DNA of 64,000 nt from Haloferax denitrificans ATCC 35960 (GCF_000337795.1 NZ_AOLP01000009.1:409492-473491); one strand, 5' to 3'; counted from the stretch's first letter, positions 9,328 through 20,152 are shown. Notes: generated by a model from the sequence alone, not told the origin. Made by a program: numbers and translations.

Positions 9328-9627
9328 TCAGAGTCCGAACCGCTCGCGGAGTCTCTCGAACAGCGACGCGTCTTCTTCGACGGCTTCGCTCGGGTCCGGA
9401 ACGACGCGCTCGTCGGCGTGGATGAGCACCCGCGTGTCGGCCTCTTCGACCACGATGAGGCTCTCGTCTTTGAGCGCTGACAGCGCCTCTTCGATGGTGT
9501 CGATGTCGGCGTCCACGGCGGCACGGAGTTCGAACACCGTCATCCCCTCGTCGTGGCGGTCGACGAGCGCGTCGAGCACCGCGACCTCGATGTCGCGGCG
9601 GTTCCGAAACTCCCGCCTCGCTCTCAT
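9328..9627 (-). CDS. Small winged-helix-like protein (DUF6432-like)
   Basis: A 99-aa acidic protein, MRARREFRNRRDIEVAVLDAL at the N-terminus. It shows a helix-turn-helix pattern (VFELRAAVDADIDTIEEALSAL) followed by a wing-like ESLIVVEEADTRVLIH, then a short acidic and Phe-rich tail. It probably binds DNA as a small winged helix. I recall it as haloarchaeal DUF6432, unverified. It is divergent from the DUF7093-like gene, with about 100 bp between them containing both promoters. Confidence 0.78.
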   Translation of the reverse strand: MRARREFRNRRDIEVAVLDALVDRHDEGMTVFELRAAVDADIDTIEEALSALKDESLIVVEEADTRVLIHADERVVPDPSEAVEEDASLFERLRERFGL

Positions 9628-9731
9628 AGCGGGTACATCGTTGGCCTCCTGTTTACTTGTACCGCCCGTCTGACGGGCGTCGGACGGGCAGGGGGTACCT
9701 TTTTGTTTCCGAACCCCGGAATCCTCGCGTA

Positions 9732-10787
9732 ATGGGACTTACTTGCCGTCTTCTCGGGCACTCCTACGGAGACGCCGAGACGGAACGGGAGCGCGAGGAA
9801 CGCGGCGACGAGGTGGTCGTCTCGATTCGGGAGATACAGGTCTGTTCGCGGTGCGGAAACGAACAGGTAATCAGCGAGAACAAGGAGGTCACGGCCATCC
9901 GGACGCCCGAGGAGGTCGGGATGACGGAAGGCGAAGTCGAGACCGCGGCCGCGGGCTTCGAGCCGGCGAAGCCGCAACCCGGCGTCTCCGAGGCCGAAGA
10001 CGCCGCCATCGAGACGGCTCCGGACGCGGAGACGCGGGCAGAGGCCGACGCCGCCAACGCCGAGGCCGACGCCGCCGCCAGCGACGCTGAGGCGGGCGCG
10101 GGCGCGGACGCTGACCCCGCGGCGCAACAGCCGAGCGAGGCGGCGAGCGCGACCGACGCCCGGCCCGCCGACCAGCCGGACGCGAGCGCCGACGCCGGTG
10201 GCGCTGACACCGGGAGCGCCGAAAGCGCCGACGCCCCGCCGGTGACCGACGACGGCATCATCCTCGGCGACGACGAATCGCAGTCGGAACCCCGCGACCG
10301 GACGCAGTGGCCCGACGAGGTCGACGAGGTGGAGACCGACGACCCGACGCCGCCGGCCGACGGCGACGATGCGGAGTTCATCGATGCGGACGCCGAGGCG
10401 AGCGTCGAGACCGACGCCGAGGCGGAGGCCGAACAGGGCCAGACCCGCGAACGCGGCGCGTGGCCCGACGCGCCGGGCGACGACGAGGGCTGGAACGCCC
10501 AGCCGGACGACGGCGAGCCCGTCTCGGTCTCGTTCGGCGGCGGGCTGGCGCCGGAGGGGAGCGCCCCGCAGAGCCAGCGGTCCAACGGCCAGTACGTCGA
10601 GGCGGAAGACGAAGACGAGTTCGTCCGCGCCGACGATTCGAACGTCGGCAACGAGGCCCCCGACGACGCCGTCGAGTACTACTGCCCGAACTGCGGGCAC
10701 GCCCGCGGCGCGTCCTCGTCGTCGATGCGGGCCGGCGACATCTGCCCCGAGTGTAAAAAGGGCTACATCGCCGAGCGGGAATCCTGA
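9732..10787 (+). CDS. Zinc-ribbon protein with long acidic linker (DUF7093-like)
   Basis: A 351-aa protein starting at ATG 9732 (MGLTCRLLGHSYGD). The first 65 residues contain an N-terminal zinc-knuckle half (VCSRCGNE). The last 45 contain a second ribbon with CPNCG and CPEC pairs. Between them lies about 230 residues of Ala/Asp/Glu-rich, probably disordered sequence. The N-terminal Cys and the LGHSYGD motif are shared with other haloarchaeal DUF7093 proteins (from memory). The role is unknown; two metal-binding ends on an acidic tether suggest a scaffold or nucleic-acid-linked function. Confidence 0.8.
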   Translation: MGLTCRLLGHSYGDAETEREREERGDEVVVSIREIQVCSRCGNEQVISENKEVTAIRTPEEVGMTEGEVETAAAGFEPAKPQPGVSEAEDAAIETAPDAETRAEADAANAEADAAASDAEAGAGADADPAAQQPSEAASATDARPADQPDASADAGGADTGSAESADAPPVTDDGIILGDDESQSEPRDRTQWPDEVDEVETDDPTPPADGDDAEFIDADAEASVETDAEAEAEQGQTRERGAWPDAPGDDEGWNAQPDDGEPVSVSFGGGLAPEGSAPQSQRSNGQYVEAEDEDEFVRADDSNVGNEAPDDAVEYYCPNCGHARGASSSSMRAGDICPECKKGYIAERES

Positions 10788-10857
10788 CCGCGGCACGCCC
10801 TCGCAGGCGTCGCAGAGTCGCGAAACAGGTAAACCATCCCCTGTCGAAAAGGCGTCC

Positions 10858-11238
10858 ATGAAGGAGTACAAGATGCGTCGTGGGGAGACGCTCGAAGAGC
10901 GAATTCCGGACATGAAAGCGACGGTCGAAGACTACTTCGGCCCCATCACCGGCACCGAGGAGTTCAAAGGAAGCGACCTCTACGTCGTCGGCGAACCCAA
11001 GAACCCCGTGTTCACCCGTATCGTCGCCGGCGCGGTCAAGTACAGCGGCAAGAAGGACAAGCTCGCGGTCAACTTCGAGGAGGCCGACCCGGCCGACCTC
11101 GCTCCCGAAGACCTCGAAGCCGCGGGCGAGGCCGTCAGCGCGAAAAACGACTTCCTGTTGGAGGCGACGGGCCGCGACGCGAAGTCCCGCCGCGACTCGA
11201 TGAAGCGCGCGGTCGAAGACGACGCGCCCGACGTCTGA
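10858..11238 (+). CDS. DUF5611 family protein
   Basis: A 126-aa conserved haloarchaeal protein, MKEYKMRRGETLEERIPDM. It is soluble, with an alternating strand/helix pattern and no catalytic motif I recognise. The start at ATG 10858 is fixed by conservation of the MKEYK N-terminus; longer in-frame ORFs upstream are shadows of the DUF7093 gene. It lies 70 bp after the zinc-ribbon gene on the same strand and may be co-transcribed with it. Function unknown. Confidence 0.85.
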   Translation: MKEYKMRRGETLEERIPDMKATVEDYFGPITGTEEFKGSDLYVVGEPKNPVFTRIVAGAVKYSGKKDKLAVNFEEADPADLAPEDLEAAGEAVSAKNDFLLEATGRDAKSRRDSMKRAVEDDAPDV

Positions 11239-11394
11239 GCCGTCCGTCGCACTCTGGTTTTCTTGCACACCTCGTCCGCCGAGCGGCCGCGCCACCGGCG
11301 AAACGTACATAGTGTTACCGCGTGACACTCTGGCCGTCTGCGACCGCGACACGCCTAGACACGAATTTTTATTTCGGTTGTGAGTAAAAACTTC

Positions 11395-11412
11395 CGGCAC
11401 GGTTAAGTGCCG
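11395..11412. promoter_or_regulatory. Palindrome enclosing the TATA-like box of uspA
   Basis: A perfect 6-bp inverted repeat, CGGCAC and GTGCCG, separated by GGTTAA. The spacer sits 25-30 nt before the ATG at 11431, which is where the TATA box of a leaderless transcript belongs. A repressor bound here would block TBP. A second AT-rich stretch (GAATTTTTATTT) lies further upstream at about 11363. Confidence 0.5.
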
Positions 11413-11430
11413 ACGGGGTGAACTGACTAT

Positions 11431-11889
11431 ATGGCCATCGAGACTATTCTGCTCGCTATCGGCGCGGGCGACTCCAGCCGAATCGACAGACTCGCCGAAG
11501 AGACCATCGACGTAGCCGGACCGACCGGCGCGACGGTCGTCATCGGGCACGTCTTCACGAGAGACGAGTACGACGACGCGCTCGACAACCTCGATTTCGA
11601 CATCACGGCCGAGGAGGTTTCGCCGGACGACGTGGCCCGACGACACGCCACCGTCCGCGAACTCACGCGCCACTTCGACGACGCCGACATCGACTACGTC
11701 GTCCACGGCCGGGTCGGCCACCACGGCGAGGAACTCGTCGAACTCGCGGGCGAGGTCGACGCCGACCGGCTCGTCGTCGGCGGTCGGAAGCGCTCGCCGG
11801 CCGGCAAGGCCGTCTTCGGGAGCGTCGCACAGGAGGTCATGCTCGAAGCGTCGTGCCCCGTGACGTTCGTCCGCGCGGACACCAAGTGA
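11431..11889 (+). CDS. Universal stress protein (UspA family)
   Basis: A 152-aa Usp-fold protein (MAIETILLAIGAGDSSRID). The C-terminal nucleotide-binding pattern G-2x-G-9x-G(S) is visible as GGRKRSPAGKAVFGSVAQ, followed by CPVTFVRA. Proteins of this family bind ATP and modulate stress survival or partner activity. Unlike the classic form, the N-terminal strand carries GAGDSS instead of D.S. The gene stands alone, with a palindrome around its presumed TATA box. Confidence 0.9.
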   Translation: MAIETILLAIGAGDSSRIDRLAEETIDVAGPTGATVVIGHVFTRDEYDDALDNLDFDITAEEVSPDDVARRHATVRELTRHFDDADIDYVVHGRVGHHGEELVELAGEVDADRLVVGGRKRSPAGKAVFGSVAQEVMLEASCPVTFVRADTK

Positions 11890-11968
11890 CGGTCTGCGGG
11901 CGGCGTGACCCCCGATATCCCTGATTTTCGGAGGCAACTACATATCTTAGCGCGCCGTCAGCTTCCGC

Positions 11969-12646
11969 ATGGACCACTCCATCGATTACCGCCCGTCGTT
12001 CGCCCTCCTCACCGTCTCGCTCGACGAGGGCGAGTCGCTCCGGTCGGAGGCCGGCGCGATGGTCAGCTACTCCGACGGTATCGACATCGAGACGAACGCG
12101 AAAGGCGGCCTCTTCGGGTCGCTCAAGCGGAGCGTCCTCGGCGGCGAGTCGTTCTTCCAGAACACGTTCAGCGCGCGACAGGCGGGCGAGATTTCGTTAG
12201 CGCCCCCGCTTCCGGGCGACATCGTCCACCACGGCCTCGCCGACGAGACGCTGTACGTCCAGTCCGGGTCGTACCTCGCTTCGGACCCCGCGCTCGACCT
12301 CGATACCTCCTTCGGCGGGGCGAAGACGTTCTTCGGGAGCGAGGGGCTGTTCCTGCTCAAACTGACCGGCACCGGCGACAGCTTCCTGTCGAGCTACGGG
12401 GCCATCCACGAGGTCGAACTCGACGACGGCGAGCGCTACACGGTCGACACCGGCCACATCGTCGCCTTCGACGAGACGACGGACTTCTCCGTCGAGCGCG
12501 TCGGCGGCCTGAAGTCCACCCTGTTCAGCGGCGAGGGACTCGTCTGTACCTTCACCGGACCGGGGACCGTCTGGACGCAGTCGCGTAGCATGGACTCGTT
12601 CCTCTCGTGGCTCATCCCCAAACTCCCGACCAACAACTCCGCGTGA
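11969..12646 (+). CDS. TIGR00266/AIM24 family protein
   Basis: A 225-aa protein of the TIGR00266 (AIM24, tryptophan RNA-binding attenuator-like fold) family. Diagnostic features are the early EGESLRSEAGAMVSYSDGI, the Gly-rich turns and the C-terminal GGLKSTLFSGEGLVCTFTGPG with WTQSR. The fold is a double-stranded beta-helix; function is unknown, though mitochondrial AIM24 homologues affect membrane organisation. An AT-rich box (CTACATATCTTAG, 11938-11950) lies 19-31 nt upstream. Confidence 0.9.
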   Translation: MDHSIDYRPSFALLTVSLDEGESLRSEAGAMVSYSDGIDIETNAKGGLFGSLKRSVLGGESFFQNTFSARQAGEISLAPPLPGDIVHHGLADETLYVQSGSYLASDPALDLDTSFGGAKTFFGSEGLFLLKLTGTGDSFLSSYGAIHEVELDDGERYTVDTGHIVAFDETTDFSVERVGGLKSTLFSGEGLVCTFTGPGTVWTQSRSMDSFLSWLIPKLPTNNSA

Positions 12647-12730
12647 CCGCGTGCCGGGAGTTACATCGCCGCGAGTAAATCTGCCGAAAATCCCGCTTAG
12701 TTAAGTGGTGGGCGCATCCCTATGGGAACG

Positions 12731-13699
12731 ATGGCGTACTACGTGGGCGTCGACTTGGGGGCGACGAACGTCCGTTCCGTGGTGGGCGACGACGAGGGAA
12801 CGATCCTCGGAGAGGCCCGTGACAACACTCCGCGCGGCCCGACGGGAATCGCGGTCACCGAGGCGGTCCTCGGCGTCGTCCGCGAGGCGTGTGCCGAGGC
12901 GGGCATCGACCCGAGCGACGCGGTCGCGGCCGGCATCGGCGCAATCGGCCCGCTCGACTTGGCCGAGGGCGCGGTCGAGAACCCGGCGAACCTGCCGGAC
13001 ACCATCGACCGCATCCCGCTGACCGGTCCCCTCTCGGTGCTGTTGGAGACGGACGAGGTGTACCTGCACAACGACACGAACGCCGGCGTCATCGGCGAGC
13101 GGTTCCACTCCGACCGCAACCCCGACGACATGGTGTATCTCACCATCTCGTCGGGTATCGGCGCGGGCGTCTGCGTCGACGGGCACGTCCTCGCCGGGTG
13201 GGACGGCAACGCCGGCGAGGTCGGCCACCTGACGCTCGACCCCCACGGCTTCATGACGTGCGGGTGCGGCCACAACGGTCACTGGGAGGGCTACTGCTCG
13301 GGGAACAACATCCCGAAGTACGCCCGCGAACTCCACGAGGAGGACCCGGTCGACACCGCGCTTCCCGTCTCCGACCCCGATTTCTCCGCGGTCGACGTGT
13401 TCGAACACGCCGGCGAGGACGAGTTCGCCGACCACATCATCAGCCAACTGGGCCACTGGAACGCGATGGGCGTCGCCAACATCGTCCACGCGTACGCGCC
13501 GCTCATCATCTACGTCGGCGGCGCGGTCGCGCTCAACAACCCGGACCTCGTGTTAGAGCCCATCCGCGAGCAGATGAGCGAGATGGTCATGTCGAACATC
13601 CCCGAGATTCAACTGACGACGCTCGGCGACGAGGTCGTGGTCGAGGGGGCGTTGGCGAGCGCGATGACCGGTGGAACTGGCGACCGCTCGCGGCTGTGA
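12731..13699 (+). CDS. ROK family sugar kinase (glucokinase-like)
   Basis: A 322-aa ROK kinase. It has the N-terminal phosphate-binding motif GVDLGATNVRSVVGD, the family zinc/ROK motif CGCGHNGHWEGYCSG (about residue 178, with His in place of the usual central Cys), and the glycine-rich ISSGIGAGVCVDG region. It probably phosphorylates glucose or an aminosugar. Start chosen at ATG 12731 because the TATA-like CTTAGTTAAG is centred about 30 nt upstream; ATG 12722 would add MGT. The last codons (GGTGDRSRL) are imperfectly duplicated 59 bp downstream. Confidence 0.88.
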   Translation: MAYYVGVDLGATNVRSVVGDDEGTILGEARDNTPRGPTGIAVTEAVLGVVREACAEAGIDPSDAVAAGIGAIGPLDLAEGAVENPANLPDTIDRIPLTGPLSVLLETDEVYLHNDTNAGVIGERFHSDRNPDDMVYLTISSGIGAGVCVDGHVLAGWDGNAGEVGHLTLDPHGFMTCGCGHNGHWEGYCSGNNIPKYARELHEEDPVDTALPVSDPDFSAVDVFEHAGEDEFADHIISQLGHWNAMGVANIVHAYAPLIIYVGGAVALNNPDLVLEPIREQMSEMVMSNIPEIQLTTLGDEVVVEGALASAMTGGTGDRSRL

Positions 13700-16102
<2,403 letters not shown>

Positions 16103-16108
16103 CCCATC

Positions 16109-16114
16109 TTTTTT
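16109..16114 (+). terminator. T6 tract after the NifU-like gene
   Basis: Six T residues start 7 nt beyond the stop codon, a typical archaeal termination signal. Confidence 0.55.
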
Positions 16115-16167
16115 CACGGGGTCCTCGGCAACGTCGTTGCCTCGAACCCCGCCAAAAAATCTGGACC

Positions 16168-16200
16168 AAAAAAGCCGGCTACTCCCTTCGGTCGTAGCCG
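16168..16200 (-). terminator. Hairpin plus T-tract on the minus strand
   Basis: Read on the minus strand, CGGCTAC, an 11-nt loop and GTAGCCG are followed by GCTTTTTTGG. It lies about 220 nt downstream of the FAU-1 stop, far for a simple terminator, so it may close a longer 3' UTR or a separate RNA. Confidence 0.5.
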
Positions 16201-16421
16201 TACGGTTCCCTCCAACACTCCATCCTGTTCCGCGATTCTCGATACGTATTCAGTCGTGTCGACCGTGTGAATCGGCCGGCCGTCCTCACGCTCCCGTTCC
16301 TCGTGGCCTTCGCGGAGTGTTCGTCGCCGGCCCGGATATCGGCCTCTCGACGACTCCCGCCACCACGACGACCGAGTCCTCCCCGGCAACGACGACTGAC
16401 CGTCTTCCGAAGTTGCGATGT

Positions 16422-17828
16422 CTACCCCGACAGCGCCGACTCCAGACTCGACGCCACCGACCGCGCCTTCTCGGCCAGTTCTTCCGAGATGTGCCCGGCC
16501 TCGACGGCCTCGTCGAGTTCGTCGTCGTCGACGCGCTCGACCGTCCCGTCGGCGTGTTTCACCACGTCGACGTGGAGGTCGACGTACCGAATCTCGTCGG
16601 GGAAGCACTCGACGGGCGTGCAGATGTTGACGTAGGTCCCCTTGACCGTGCCCTCGGAATCGCGGTACACCGTCGGGTACCACCATCGCCCCTCGCGGAA
16701 CTTCGTGACCGCCACGTCGCCGGACTCGCGGTCGACGCCGAGGGCGTCGTAGGTGCCACCGCCGGTCATGCTCCGCCGGAGTTCGACGGTTCCCTCGGAG
16801 TCGCGTTCCGTCACCTCGCCGGAGCCGAGCGTGATGAGTCGGCCGTCGGGCTTGCCGTGGCCGATTTCCACGTCGTCGCCTTCGAGCGGGCCGAACTGCG
16901 CGGTCACCACGTCGAAGGGGAACTCGCCGTCGGCGACCGACTCGCAGAGCGCCTCCGCGAGGTCGACGCCGGCGGAGGCCTTCGGCGAGGCGGCCTTCGT
17001 CCGGTGGTGGCCGGGCATCGTCGTCTCGACGGCCCGGCGCTGGGCGTCGAGTTCGAAGCGGGTCTCGCGGCCGAACCAGACCCACGTCGTCGCGGTGGGC
17101 GCGGCGACCGCCCGCGGGGCGTCGACGGGTTCCGAGAGCGCGTCGTCGAGTTCCGCGGCCACCTCGGCGGCCCGGTCGAGCGCGTCGTTCAGGGCGCTCA
17201 TGTCGGCGTCGACGGCGTCGCGGTGCCAGCGGATGCCCCAGCCATCGGGCGGGTCGCCGCCGAGGAGGTCCGTCATGCCGGCCAGTTCGCGGGCGGCGGC
17301 CTCGTCGCGGGTGTCGACGCGGACGCCCTCCGAATCGGGGTCGAGGGTCGCCAGCCCCGCGACGGCGCGGACGTCGCCGGTCAGTTCGGCCCGGTGGGAG
17401 GCCCACGGCGGGGCCGACTCGGACACTTGCACGCGGACCTCGTCGCCGACTTCCACGCGGCCGTCGACGTCGCCGTACGAGAGGTAGCCTTCGGCCTCGC
17501 CGAGGTCGCAGACCGCGCCGCCGCCGAGGGTGTCGGTCACGCGGGCGTCGAACACCGCGCCGGTCGGCGCGGGGTCGTCCCACGCGAAGGTGTCGATACC
17601 GAGGTCGGTGAGGCGCTCGGTGGCCGTTTCGACCGCCTCTGGCGCGCCGGTCGCGCCGACGCCCTGTCGGTTCCGGGTCGTCTCGACCGACACGTCGTGG
17701 TCCGACGAGTCGAACTCGGCGTCGAAGCGGTCGCGAATCGGGCCGGACGCCTGCACCACGTCGTGGCCGGCGTCGAGGAAGACGCTCGTGAGCGCGGTGG
17801 CGTAGATGCCGCGGACGCGGACCCTCAT
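16422..17828 (-). CDS. FAU-1-like RNA-binding protein (DUF402 domain)
   Basis: A 468-aa protein of the archaeal FAU-1/RNase E-G-like family: an N-terminal S1-like region (DARVTDTLGGGAVCDLGEAEGYLSYGDVDGRVEVGDEVRVQV, quoted by its ends at about residues 92-134), a middle RNase E/G-related domain and a C-terminal DUF402 domain (residues about 340-430, with GGGTYDALGVDRE and WWYPTVYRDSEG). It binds A/U-rich RNA and some homologues act in 5S rRNA processing. The start ATG 17828 overlaps the stop of the upstream gene by 4 bp, so the two are coupled. Confidence 0.88.
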   Translation of the reverse strand: MRVRVRGIYATALTSVFLDAGHDVVQASGPIRDRFDAEFDSSDHDVSVETTRNRQGVGATGAPEAVETATERLTDLGIDTFAWDDPAPTGAVFDARVTDTLGGGAVCDLGEAEGYLSYGDVDGRVEVGDEVRVQVSESAPPWASHRAELTGDVRAVAGLATLDPDSEGVRVDTRDEAAARELAGMTDLLGGDPPDGWGIRWHRDAVDADMSALNDALDRAAEVAAELDDALSEPVDAPRAVAAPTATTWVWFGRETRFELDAQRRAVETTMPGHHRTKAASPKASAGVDLAEALCESVADGEFPFDVVTAQFGPLEGDDVEIGHGKPDGRLITLGSGEVTERDSEGTVELRRSMTGGGTYDALGVDRESGDVAVTKFREGRWWYPTVYRDSEGTVKGTYVNICTPVECFPDEIRYVDLHVDVVKHADGTVERVDDDELDEAVEAGHISEELAEKARSVASSLESALSG

Positions 17829-18199
17829 AGCTCGTCGGCGTCGCGGGCGAAGGTGACGCGGGCGTCGACCGTCGGCCCGAGCGTCAGTTCGATTTTCTCC
17901 TCCGAGAGGACGCGACCGCCCTCGATGGGGACGCCCCACGAGTCGAACTTGAGGTAGCCGCGGAGGTCCGCGCCGTGGGTGTAGAGGTCGACGTGGTCGA
18001 CGGCGTGTTCCTGCACGTCGGTGGCGCTGTGGGCCATCTCCATGTCCGAGTAAACCGTGCCGCCGTCGCCGAAGAACGCGGCGATGGCGTCTGCGTCCGA
18101 TTCGACTGCGTCGCTCACGAGGTCCGACGCGGCCCGGAGGTCGTCGGTGTCGAGGCCGACCTCGCGGAGCGCCGCCTGTTCGCGGGGGTCGAAGTGCAT
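17825..18199 (-). CDS. Conserved haloarchaeal protein (DUF7532-like)
   Basis: A 124-aa acidic protein starting at ATG 18199 (MHFDPREQAALREVG). Conserved-looking blocks are YSDMEMAHSATDVQEHAVDH and LYTHGADLRGYLKFDSWG. No catalytic motif is evident. It overlaps FAU-1 by ATGA, so the two form an operon and it may assist RNA binding or processing. The DUF number is from memory. Confidence 0.8.
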   Translation of the reverse strand: MHFDPREQAALREVGLDTDDLRAASDLVSDAVESDADAIAAFFGDGGTVYSDMEMAHSATDVQEHAVDHVDLYTHGADLRGYLKFDSWGVPIEGGRVLSEEKIELTLGPTVDARVTFARDADEL

Positions 18200-18262
18200 A
18201 CCCGCCCTTCGGAGCGGAGGCATTAACGTCGTACGGTCGGTCGCCGGCCGCTGGGCCGGGCG

Positions 18263-18303
18263 GCTGGTCGTCAGTCAGTCGGTCGTCGGTCAGTCAGTCT
18301 GTC
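18263..18303. repeat. Degenerate GTCA/GTCG tandem repeat
   Basis: A run of GTCG/GTCA units (GTCGTCAGTCAGTCGGTCGT...) in the divergent gap between the DUF7532-like gene and prsW. It is a simple-sequence tract outside coding DNA. Confidence 0.65.
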
Positions 18304-18391
18304 GCCGGCCACCCGACTGTCAGCCCTTCGGCCGGTCGCGGGATGTCGTGGCCGAAGCTATTACCAGATGCAATACCCTTTGTGCTACGTG

Positions 18392-19429
18392 ATGGACCAG
18401 CAGGACCCAGTCGAGCAGGCGTCCGACGGCTCGGACGACCTCTACGACATCGCCACGTGGGAGGAACGAACCTCGGTTGACGGGCTCGCGGTCGCGCTCT
18501 ACCGGGTGTTGCTCGCGTCGACCCGCGCGCTGGTCATCCTCGCCGCGCTCCTCATCCTCGTCGGTATCGGCGGCCTGTCGGCGCTCACCGACCCGCAGGT
18601 CGGCGCGCTCACCCTGCTTTCGGCGCTCCCGGCGCTCGCGCTCGCGGGCTACGTCTACTACTCCGACGTGACCCAAAACGAGCCGCTGTCGATGCTCGTG
18701 GTGACGTTCCTCCTCGGCGTCCTCACCGCCACGTTCGCCGCGATTCTCAACTCGCTTCTGAGCAACGTCGGCCAGACCATCGCGGCCGAGTTCCAGTTGG
18801 CGCTCGGCTTCCTCGGGAGCGCCGTGTTCTACTTCCTCGTCGTCGGCCCGGTCGAAGAGACCGTCAAGCTCCTCGCGGTCAGGCTGTACGCCTACTCCCA
18901 CGACAGCTTCAACGCCGTCATCGACGGGGCCGTCTACGGCGCGATGGCCGGCCTCGGCTTCGCCACCATCGAAAACGCCCTGTACATCACCCGCAACCTC
19001 ACGTCTTCGGGGCTCGATGTCGGCTCCGGCGGCGTCGGCATCATCGCCGCCGGCGGGACGATTACCGCGGTCCGGGCGCTCGCCGGACCGGGCCACGTCA
19101 TCTACTCGGCCATCGCGGGCTACTACCTCGGCCTCGCCAAGTTCAACAAGGAAAACGCCGGTCCAATCGTCATCAAGGGCCTCGTCCTCGCGGCGCTGGT
19201 CCACGCGACGTACAACACGACGGTCGGCCTCGGCTCGACCGTCATCGCGGGGATAACCGGCCTCGGCGGTCTCGCGGCCTTCCTCGTCTACGTCATCATC
19301 TACGACGGCGTCTTCGGGCTCTACCTCATCGGGAAGCTCCGCCGCTACAGCCAGGCGTACCACCGCGCCCACGCGCCCGGCCCGAGCGCGGCGTCGTTCA
19401 GCTCCGAACGGACGGAGTTCGAGGACTGA
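18392..19429 (+). CDS. PrsW family intramembrane metalloprotease
   Basis: A 345-aa polytopic membrane protein of the PrsW/CAAX-related protease superfamily. The catalytic signatures are GPVEETVKLLAV (EExxK, about residue 157), FATIENALY (ExxxY-like) and LVHATYNTT (His before a late helix). At least eight hydrophobic helices are visible. Bacterial PrsW cleaves an anti-sigma factor within the membrane; the archaeal substrate is unknown. Start is ATG 18392 (MDQQDPVEQ); the upstream in-frame ATG at 18368 would place the promoter region inside the gene. Confidence 0.88.
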   Translation: MDQQDPVEQASDGSDDLYDIATWEERTSVDGLAVALYRVLLASTRALVILAALLILVGIGGLSALTDPQVGALTLLSALPALALAGYVYYSDVTQNEPLSMLVVTFLLGVLTATFAAILNSLLSNVGQTIAAEFQLALGFLGSAVFYFLVVGPVEETVKLLAVRLYAYSHDSFNAVIDGAVYGAMAGLGFATIENALYITRNLTSSGLDVGSGGVGIIAAGGTITAVRALAGPGHVIYSAIAGYYLGLAKFNKENAGPIVIKGLVLAALVHATYNTTVGLGSTVIAGITGLGGLAAFLVYVIIYDGVFGLYLIGKLRRYSQAYHRAHAPGPSAASFSSERTEFED

Positions 19430-19477
19430 AGCGACGACGGCAGAACACGCGAGCCGAACCGACTCGCGGCGTCCTCT

Positions 19478-20089
19478 TTACTCGGCGACCAACCGCTCGG
19501 CGTAGCCGTCGAGCATCGATTCGACGTACTTCGCCACCACGTCCACTTCGACGTGAATCGGGTCGCCGACCGCCTTCTCCGAGAGCGTCGTGAGGTCGTA
19601 GGTCGTCGGGATGATGGCCACGGCGAAGGAGTCCTCGCGGCGGTCGGCCACGGTGAGGCTGATGCCGTCGAGACAGACCGAACCCTTCTGGACGACGTAG
19701 TTCGCCAGCGACTCGGGGAGGTCGAACTCGAAGAACCAGTCGTCGCCGACGCGCTCGACGTTCGTGACCGTCGTCGTGCCGTCGACGTGGCCCTGGACGA
19801 TGTGGCCGTCGAAGCGGTCGTCGGCCGCGAGGGCGCGTTCGAGGTTGACGCGGTCGCCCTCGACGACGTCGCCGAGGTAGGTCTTCTCGACGGTCTCGGC
19901 CGCGAGGAACACCTCGAACCAGTCGTCGCCGAACGCTTCGACGGTCAGACAGACGCCCGAGACCGCTATCGACTGGCCGTGGTGGAGGTCGTCGAACGCG
20001 AGGTCGGTCCGGATGCGGAGGCGGCGACCGCCGTCGGTGTCGGTCACGTCGACGATTTCGCCCGGCCCCTCCACGATTCCCGTGAACAT
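19478..20089 (-). CDS. ribE: Riboflavin synthase, alpha-chain type
   Basis: A 203-aa enzyme that disproportionates two 6,7-dimethyl-8-ribityllumazine molecules to riboflavin. It has the diagnostic N-terminus MFTGIVEGPGEI and the twin lumazine-binding barrel repeats, each with GQSIAVSGVCLTV-like motifs (GSVCLDGISLTVADR in the second). This is the bacterial-type enzyme, as found in haloarchaea. A TATA-like CATTAAC lies about 24-31 nt upstream, and two direct repeats of CACGGAAACG lie just beyond it. Confidence 0.95.
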   Translation of the reverse strand: MFTGIVEGPGEIVDVTDTDGGRRLRIRTDLAFDDLHHGQSIAVSGVCLTVEAFGDDWFEVFLAAETVEKTYLGDVVEGDRVNLERALAADDRFDGHIVQGHVDGTTTVTNVERVGDDWFFEFDLPESLANYVVQKGSVCLDGISLTVADRREDSFAVAIIPTTYDLTTLSEKAVGDPIHVEVDVVAKYVESMLDGYAERLVAE

Positions 20090-20124
20090 ATCCGCGGCTT
20101 CGGACGGGCCGGGTTAATGCCTAT

Positions 20125-20152
20125 CGTTTCCGTGTAGCATCACGTTTCCGTG
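20125..20152. promoter_or_regulatory. Direct repeat upstream of ribE promoter
   Basis: CGTTTCCGTG occurs at 20125-20134 and again at 20143-20152, an 18-bp period, 36-63 bp upstream of the ribE start and just beyond its TATA-like element. The arrangement suits an activator or repressor dimer on one face of the helix. Confidence 0.45.

Larger units (their letters stand above)
16103..16421. other. 319-bp convergent gap with a minus-strand hairpin and T tracts
   Basis: No recognisable gene. On the minus strand a 7-bp stem (16176-16182 with 16194-16200, CGGCTAC/GTAGCCG) is followed by T6 (plus-strand A6, 16168-16173) and another T6 ten bases later. The reading frames through it lack good starts and family resemblance. 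It may be the 3' end of the FAU-1 transcript or a small RNA. Confidence 0.5.

Noticed and set aside
16114..16340. Short minus-strand frame ending just after the NifU-like stop
   Set aside because: No start codon nearby, no family resemblance, and it overlaps a terminator-like hairpin.
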